From positions 3,338 to 14,490 of the forward strand of contig JAUNCV010000033.1 of NCBI GenBank assembly GCA_030526445.1: a stretch of 11,153 bases of DNA, read 5' to 3'. The stretch comes from Bacteroidales bacterium (lineage in GTDB: Bacteria; Bacteroidota; Bacteroidia; Bacteroidales; UBA3663). The notes under the pieces were generated by a model. The model searched no databases. It was not told the DNA's origin and saw only the letters and a program-made list of their open reading frames with translations. The position numbers and the translations under genes are program-made. The number at the start of each line of letters is the position of its first letter. The stretch's first letter is position 1. Positions 6,636 through 11,153 of the stretch are shown here, piece after piece.

Positions 6636-8273
6636 TCAATATCCTGGGTTCTGCTTCAGATTGCTGTTGGTCAGCATAATCTTGTTTGGAATAGGATAGA
6701 GGTTCTTGGTGTCATCGCTCTTGTCATGACTCAACCAAGACTTAGTGGTGAAAGCGCCGAAGCGAATCATGTCTTGACGACGGCGACCTTCCTGGCAGAA
6801 CTCCCAGCCTAACTCATCAAGGAAACGACCATACTTGATGTCATCACCGCCCTCAAAGGTCTGTGGCACAAGGTTATCGCGGCGACCATATGAGTAACAG
6901 CTTCCCTTGGTGAGATCCTGATCAGTAACAACGGCCTTGCCTGCAGCTTCGCCCTTGAATGCACGCTGGCGTACAGAGGTAACCAATTCACCGGCTCCAG
7001 GTTTGCCTTGACGCATCAAGGCCTCAGCCTTCATCAAAATTACGTCGGCATAGCGGAACTGTGGCCAGTCGTTGCTCAAGCGGTTGGTGATGCCTGGAGC
7101 ATACTCAAACTTGCCCCAGCGGTAGCCTTGATAAGGATATGACTCATCAATCGATGGCACTTCGTTCGGATAGGTGAGTGGCTTGCCGGTGGTGCTTTCC
7201 ATCAGAGGTTCGCCGCTCGAACTGTACTGCTGACCAGTGATGTACCAATCGGCCAAGCGCTGATCGTCGGGGTCGAACGAATCGATGAACTGAGGAATAG
7301 CACACACACCGCCCCAAGGACGTTCCTTAATCTGATAAGTGTCCTGATTTTCAGGAGCAAGGGTGTACATGTGGAAGTCGAAAGCATTCCAATCGGTTAC
7401 ATATACTTCATCGAATGGCAAGCCGAAGATAATTTCTTTCGAGTTCTCATTCTTGGTGAGGAATGGTGCGTTGATATCCTCTTCCAGACCATATTCGCCC
7501 GATGCATTGGCAAAGTTGATTACCTTATCGCAAGCCTCGACGCACGCTGCCCAGGCAGCTTTGCCGGTATAAACTTCGGCGTTCAGATACATCTTGGCAA
7601 GCAGAGTGTAAGCAGCCCACTGATTGAAACGACCATAATAGTAACCACGAGCTGTCTGGCTCAGGTTTGCCACATTCTCATTGATTTCCTTCACAATGAA
7701 ATCATAGACCTCCTGACGGCTTGACTGCTTTGGCAATGAGGTGTCCTTGAAGTCGGTCACGATTGGTACATTGCCATACAGGTCACAGAGAAGATAATAG
7801 TAGCTTGCGCGAAGTACTTTGAGCTCAGATACCAGTTCAGTGCGCTTTTCGCCCTCCAGATTGATTACTTTGTCGTCAATCTGCGAAAGCAGTCGGTTAC
7901 AGGTGTTGATGCCCTCAAAGGTGCGCTCCCAGCCTTGCAGAACGCCATCATCCTCAGTGGTCCAGGTGTGCTGGTGCCAACGCTTGTAGATATAACCATC
8001 GACCCAGCCGATGCCCAGACGAGCAGGGATAATATCCTGATCAGCACAGAGTTCCTGTGAGCGAACCACGCCATTCCAAAGCAACATGGTCTGGCGCCAG
8101 GGCACATAGGCCGCATTGACCAGATAGCTGATGTCGGCATCAGTCTTTGGGGTATATTTCTCAGAAACTACGAGGTTGTAGCTTTCATCGAGCACTTCAG
8201 TGCATGAGGTGTATCCAACCATTGAGCAGCCTGCCAACAGGCCAAGTGTCAGATATTTTATAGAAGATTTCAT
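6636..8273 (-). CDS. SusD-like (RagB/SusD family) surface glycan-binding lipoprotein
   Basis: Outer-membrane lipoprotein of 545 residues that captures oligosaccharide and closes over its SusC-like partner as a lid. The N-terminus MKSSIKYLTLGLLAGCSMVGYTSC is a lipoprotein signal with two possible lipidated cysteines: Cys16 in LLAGC is the better lipobox, while Cys24 in SCTEVLDE aligns with the usual start of mature SusD proteins. Family landmarks are LKVLRASYYYLLCDLYGNVP (151-170), RYADVILMKAEALMRQG (407-423), EFCQEGRRRQDMIRFG (491-506) and the terminal NLKQNPGY that ends nearly all members. An aromatic-rich stretch at 90-115 (five Trp or Tyr before residue 105) might contribute to ligand stacking, but that is a guess. 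It starts 15 bp after the SusC-like stop codon, so the two are co-transcribed. AGGA lies 9 bases before the ATG, a weak possible ribosome site. The ligand cannot be deduced from sequence. Confidence 0.96.
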   Translation of the reverse strand: MKSSIKYLTLGLLAGCSMVGYTSCTEVLDESYNLVVSEKYTPKTDADISYLVNAAYVPWRQTMLLWNGVVRSQELCADQDIIPARLGIGWVDGYIYKRWHQHTWTTEDDGVLQGWERTFEGINTCNRLLSQIDDKVINLEGEKRTELVSELKVLRASYYYLLCDLYGNVPIVTDFKDTSLPKQSSRQEVYDFIVKEINENVANLSQTARGYYYGRFNQWAAYTLLAKMYLNAEVYTGKAAWAACVEACDKVINFANASGEYGLEEDINAPFLTKNENSKEIIFGLPFDEVYVTDWNAFDFHMYTLAPENQDTYQIKERPWGGVCAIPQFIDSFDPDDQRLADWYITGQQYSSSGEPLMESTTGKPLTYPNEVPSIDESYPYQGYRWGKFEYAPGITNRLSNDWPQFRYADVILMKAEALMRQGKPGAGELVTSVRQRAFKGEAAGKAVVTDQDLTKGSCYSYGRRDNLVPQTFEGGDDIKYGRFLDELGWEFCQEGRRRQDMIRFGAFTTKSWLSHDKSDDTKNLYPIPNKIMLTNSNLKQNPGY

Positions 8274-8288
8274 AAGAGAGATTCCTGT

Positions 8289-11153
8289 TTAGAATTTGAC
8301 ATTAAGACCTACTGTATATGAGCGGATGCTTGGGTAGCGATAGCGAGTATCATAGCCCGGGGTGAGACCATCGGAATCAACCTCAGGATCGATGCCCTTG
8401 TAGCCGGTGAATGTAAAGGCATTGTTTATAGAACCATACACGCGGAGGCTCTTGATATACTTGCCAAGTTTGCCAAAGCTATAACCCAATGAGATGTTGT
8501 CAATCTTCCAGTAGTCGCCATCTTCAACATAATAGCTGTTGAACTCAGGCTCTACCTCTTTCGAGAGTGTATGCTTGCCGAAGACTTTGTCCTTGACCGA
8601 AGTGAGGCGGTTTTCGCTGCGTGAGTTCTTGGTGTTTTCGTAGTTCATGCGAGCACCGTTGATAATCTGATAATCGAAGGCGCCACGCATGGTGATGCCG
8701 AGATCCCAGCCCTTATAGCTGAAGTTGTTGTTCCAACCGGCATACATGTTAGGCAAACCGTTGCCAATCACGTGCTTGTCATCGGCAGCATGGGTGAAAT
8801 CTTTGTAGTTTACGCGTTCACCATTGCGGTCTTCATAGATCCAGCGACCCTCTTCGTCAACATCCACAACCTTGAAGCCCCAGAAGTTACCAATGCTCTG
8901 GCCCACCTGTACGCGGTGTGAGTCGGTTACCTGTCCTGAGTATTCAACAGAACCGGTGTTGAAGTAGTCATATTCAGTCTTGAACACCGATCCGTTGAGG
9001 CTCACCAATTCGTTCTTGTTGTAAGAGAAGGTCACGGTGGTGTTCCACTCGAAGTTCTTCTTGCTGATAGGTGTGTAGTTAACGAGGATTTCGATACCAC
9101 GATTGCGCATGGTGCCGCCGTTGGCTACGGTTGTGTTATAGAGGTTTGGAGGGGTTGGCACTGCATAGCGATAAATCAAGCCCTCAACATCGCGGTTATA
9201 CCAGTCAATGGTACCTGAGAGTTTATTGTCGAGCACAGCCCAGTCAATACCAATGTTGGTCTCCTTCTTTTCCTCCCACTTGAGGTCTGGGTTAGGGTTC
9301 GAAGCAGGAGCAATTGTCTGAATCCACTTGCCATTTGAATATGCGTATGCGCCATACTTGAGCATAGCCACACCGAGGAATGACTCGTTAGGCTGCGAAC
9401 CTGTTACACCATAACCAGCACGTAACTTGAAGTCGTTAAGCCACTTTACGTCTTTCATCCATTCTTCTTCTGTGAGACGCCAACCGGCTGATACAGAAGG
9501 GAATAGACCCCAAACGTTATCTGTACCCCAAAGCTGTGAGGCGCCCTCATAACGCAGTGATCCCATGAGGAGGTAGCGGTTGTTCCATGCATAGGTAGCA
9601 CGGCCGAAGAAACCAATGAGGTTGGTTCTTACCTTGCTCGATGTCATGCCTGCTAAGCCATTCTTCAGAGCTGCACCGATGCCAATGTTGTGTGCACCAC
9701 CGAAGTAGTCGTCCTGGAAGCCATAGTTGTTCACGCTGAGGGTTTCATAGTCGGTTTCGTTATAGCTGTAACCGCCTAATACTGAGAACTTGTGTTTGTC
9801 AATTTCCTTCTCATAGCGAGCAGTGAGTTCGAGCAGTTTCTCCATATGAGTGTTTGCGCTCACAGTGCTCCATCCAGCCTTGCCGTCGCGGATGCTCGAG
9901 ATGTGGTTCATTGTCTCGCTATAGTCGTTGCGGTGGTGCTTGCGTTCATACGAACCAATGGCCTGCAGTGTGAGACCCTCAAGAGGAGTATAGGTCAAAC
10001 CTCCATTGATGCGCAACAGCGTGTTTTTGCGAATACCGTCGGCCTCATAAATCATTGCCATTGGGTTTTGATACTCGAACTTCGAAACGTTCTCATACCA
10101 GCTGCCGTCTTCGTTCTTGACGGGTTCGGTTGGGTTGCGGCGTGTAGCTTGGCTATAGATGTCGCCATTGTAACCGCCATTGCCGGTGTTGACAGCCGAG
10201 TTCTGTTTGCCCAGCACGCCTACCTTGATCTTCAGTTTATCATCGAACATACGATGGTTAACCTCAATGCGTCCTTGATATGAGTCGAAGTTTGAGCGCT
10301 TCAAGATGCCCTGTCGCTGTGTCATGTTGAGGTTGGCAATATAGTTGGTCTTGCTATTGCCACCCATGAGTGAGAGATTGTGAACATGCGAAACAGGTAC
10401 ACGAGTGATTTCGTCCTGCCAATCAGTGTTGTGCCCTTTATCCTGATCTGGATAGAGCGCAGCAAACTCGCTGGCCGAAAGCATGTCGAGTTTCTTTGCA
10501 ATCTGCGAAGTTGAGATATAACCGTTATATTCTACCTGATTGATTTCAGCGCCTTTAGCCGATTTGGTTGTAATCAAAACAACGCCATTCGTGCCGCGTG
10601 TGCCGTAAATAGCTGCAGCCGAACCATCCTTCAGCACATCAATGCTCTCAACATCTTCTGGCGCCACGGTGCTGAAGTCACCAGGAATACCGTCAATCAA
10701 AATAAGAGGCTGTGTGTTGGCACCACCAATGGTGTTGGTACCGCGCAGGCGAAGCTGTGTTGAGCCCGAAGGGTCACCGCTTGGGTTGGTGATTGAAAGA
10801 CCTGCCACTTTACCTTGCACGAGCTGGCCGATATCCTTGACCGAACCTTTCACAAAGTTGTCAGATTTGATGCTGGCCACAGAACTGGTAACATCGCCTT
10901 TCTTCTGCGTGCCATAGCCAATCATGACAACCTCTTTGAGTAGCTGATTGTCTTCGGCAAGAGTAATTTCAAGCACTTTGTTGCCTTGTGCTTGAATCTC
11001 CTGTGTGGCATAACCAATGAAGCTTACTACGAGTTGGTCATTGGCTTTGGCTGCGTTGAGGCTGAAGTTGCCATCAATGTCAGTTACTGTTCCTACAGTC
11101 GGATTGTTTTTAAGAATTACAGTTGCGCCAATAACAGGTTCTCCTGTTTGGTC
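8289..11153 (-). CDS. SusC-like TonB-dependent outer-membrane transporter, N-terminus cut by the window edge
   Basis: Outer-membrane barrel that imports oligosaccharides with energy from TonB. The frame is open to the right edge: 59 codons precede the GTG at 10976, which is an internal Val and not a start. Counting from the first visible codon gives 954 residues. Residues 1-66 are most of a carboxypeptidase-regulatory-like beta-sandwich (GEPVIGATV, DIDGNFSL, VVSFIGYAT). The TonB-box region follows at about 70-85 (LLKEVVMIGYGTQKKGD). The plug spans about 86-200 and has the SusC signature SIDVLKDGSAAAIYGTRGTN. The barrel runs from about 205 to the C-terminus, ending YPSIRSYTVGLNVKF with the terminal aromatic typical of outer-membrane barrels. 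SusC proteins are usually about 1000-1050 residues, so about 50-90 residues, including the signal peptide, lie beyond the edge. The promoter of the operon is also outside the window. No frameshift or missing signature was seen. Confidence 0.97.
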   Translation of the reverse strand, partial: DQTGEPVIGATVILKNNPTVGTVTDIDGNFSLNAAKANDQLVVSFIGYATQEIQAQGNKVLEITLAEDNQLLKEVVMIGYGTQKKGDVTSSVASIKSDNFVKGSVKDIGQLVQGKVAGLSITNPSGDPSGSTQLRLRGTNTIGGANTQPLILIDGIPGDFSTVAPEDVESIDVLKDGSAAAIYGTRGTNGVVLITTKSAKGAEINQVEYNGYISTSQIAKKLDMLSASEFAALYPDQDKGHNTDWQDEITRVPVSHVHNLSLMGGNSKTNYIANLNMTQRQGILKRSNFDSYQGRIEVNHRMFDDKLKIKVGVLGKQNSAVNTGNGGYNGDIYSQATRRNPTEPVKNEDGSWYENVSKFEYQNPMAMIYEADGIRKNTLLRINGGLTYTPLEGLTLQAIGSYERKHHRNDYSETMNHISSIRDGKAGWSTVSANTHMEKLLELTARYEKEIDKHKFSVLGGYSYNETDYETLSVNNYGFQDDYFGGAHNIGIGAALKNGLAGMTSSKVRTNLIGFFGRATYAWNNRYLLMGSLRYEGASQLWGTDNVWGLFPSVSAGWRLTEEEWMKDVKWLNDFKLRAGYGVTGSQPNESFLGVAMLKYGAYAYSNGKWIQTIAPASNPNPDLKWEEKKETNIGIDWAVLDNKLSGTIDWYNRDVEGLIYRYAVPTPPNLYNTTVANGGTMRNRGIEILVNYTPISKKNFEWNTTVTFSYNKNELVSLNGSVFKTEYDYFNTGSVEYSGQVTDSHRVQVGQSIGNFWGFKVVDVDEEGRWIYEDRNGERVNYKDFTHAADDKHVIGNGLPNMYAGWNNNFSYKGWDLGITMRGAFDYQIINGARMNYENTKNSRSENRLTSVKDKVFGKHTLSKEVEPEFNSYYVEDGDYWKIDNISLGYSFGKLGKYIKSLRVYGSINNAFTFTGYKGIDPEVDSDGLTPGYDTRYRYPSIRSYTVGLNVKF

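Noticed and set aside
1..11153. Mobile element, CRISPR array, tRNA or phage signature
   Set aside because: No transposase, integrase, regularly spaced repeats, tRNA-like cloverleaf or long terminal inverted repeats were found on reading both strands.

Overview
The window holds most of a polysaccharide utilisation locus (PUL) from a Bacteroidota bacterium, most likely order Bacteroidales; a Prevotella-type gut or rumen species would fit. The evidence is a SusC/SusD-like pair, a hybrid two-component regulator (HTCS, found almost only in this phylum), secreted glycan-degrading enzymes, and mostly A/T-rich start regions without Shine-Dalgarno sequences. No phage, transposon, tRNA, rRNA or CRISPR signal was seen.

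Layout. At the left, on the + strand, lies the C-terminal two thirds of the HTCS regulator; its start is outside the window. Everything else is on the minus strand and reads right to left: a SusC-like TonB-dependent transporter (N-terminus cut by the right edge), a SusD-like surface lipoprotein 15 bp downstream, then after a 99-bp gap with a long stem-loop a GH127/GH146-type (DUF1680) beta-L-arabinofuranosidase. A strong intrinsic terminator follows. After a 165-bp gap with a Bacteroides-type promoter candidate comes a secreted type-B carboxylesterase. The esterase and HTCS genes converge and overlap by 20 bp at their 3' ends.

Working model (inference from families and context). The SusD-like lipoprotein captures an oligosaccharide at the cell surface and the SusC-like barrel imports it. 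In the periplasm the DUF1680 enzyme removes L-arabinofuranosyl-type residues using a Zn-bound cysteine nucleophile, and the esterase removes acyl decorations. The HTCS senses a released sugar through its periplasmic propeller and activates the operon through its AraC-type DNA-binding domain. The target is probably an L-arabinose-bearing plant glycan, but other PUL enzymes may lie beyond the right edge, so the exact substrate cannot be named.

No undescribed system was found. The gene content is a recognisable PUL; the most interesting details are in the RNA and gene-boundary architecture: the hairpin between susD-like and GH127 genes, the terminator/promoter overlap before the esterase, and the overlapping convergent stop codons.
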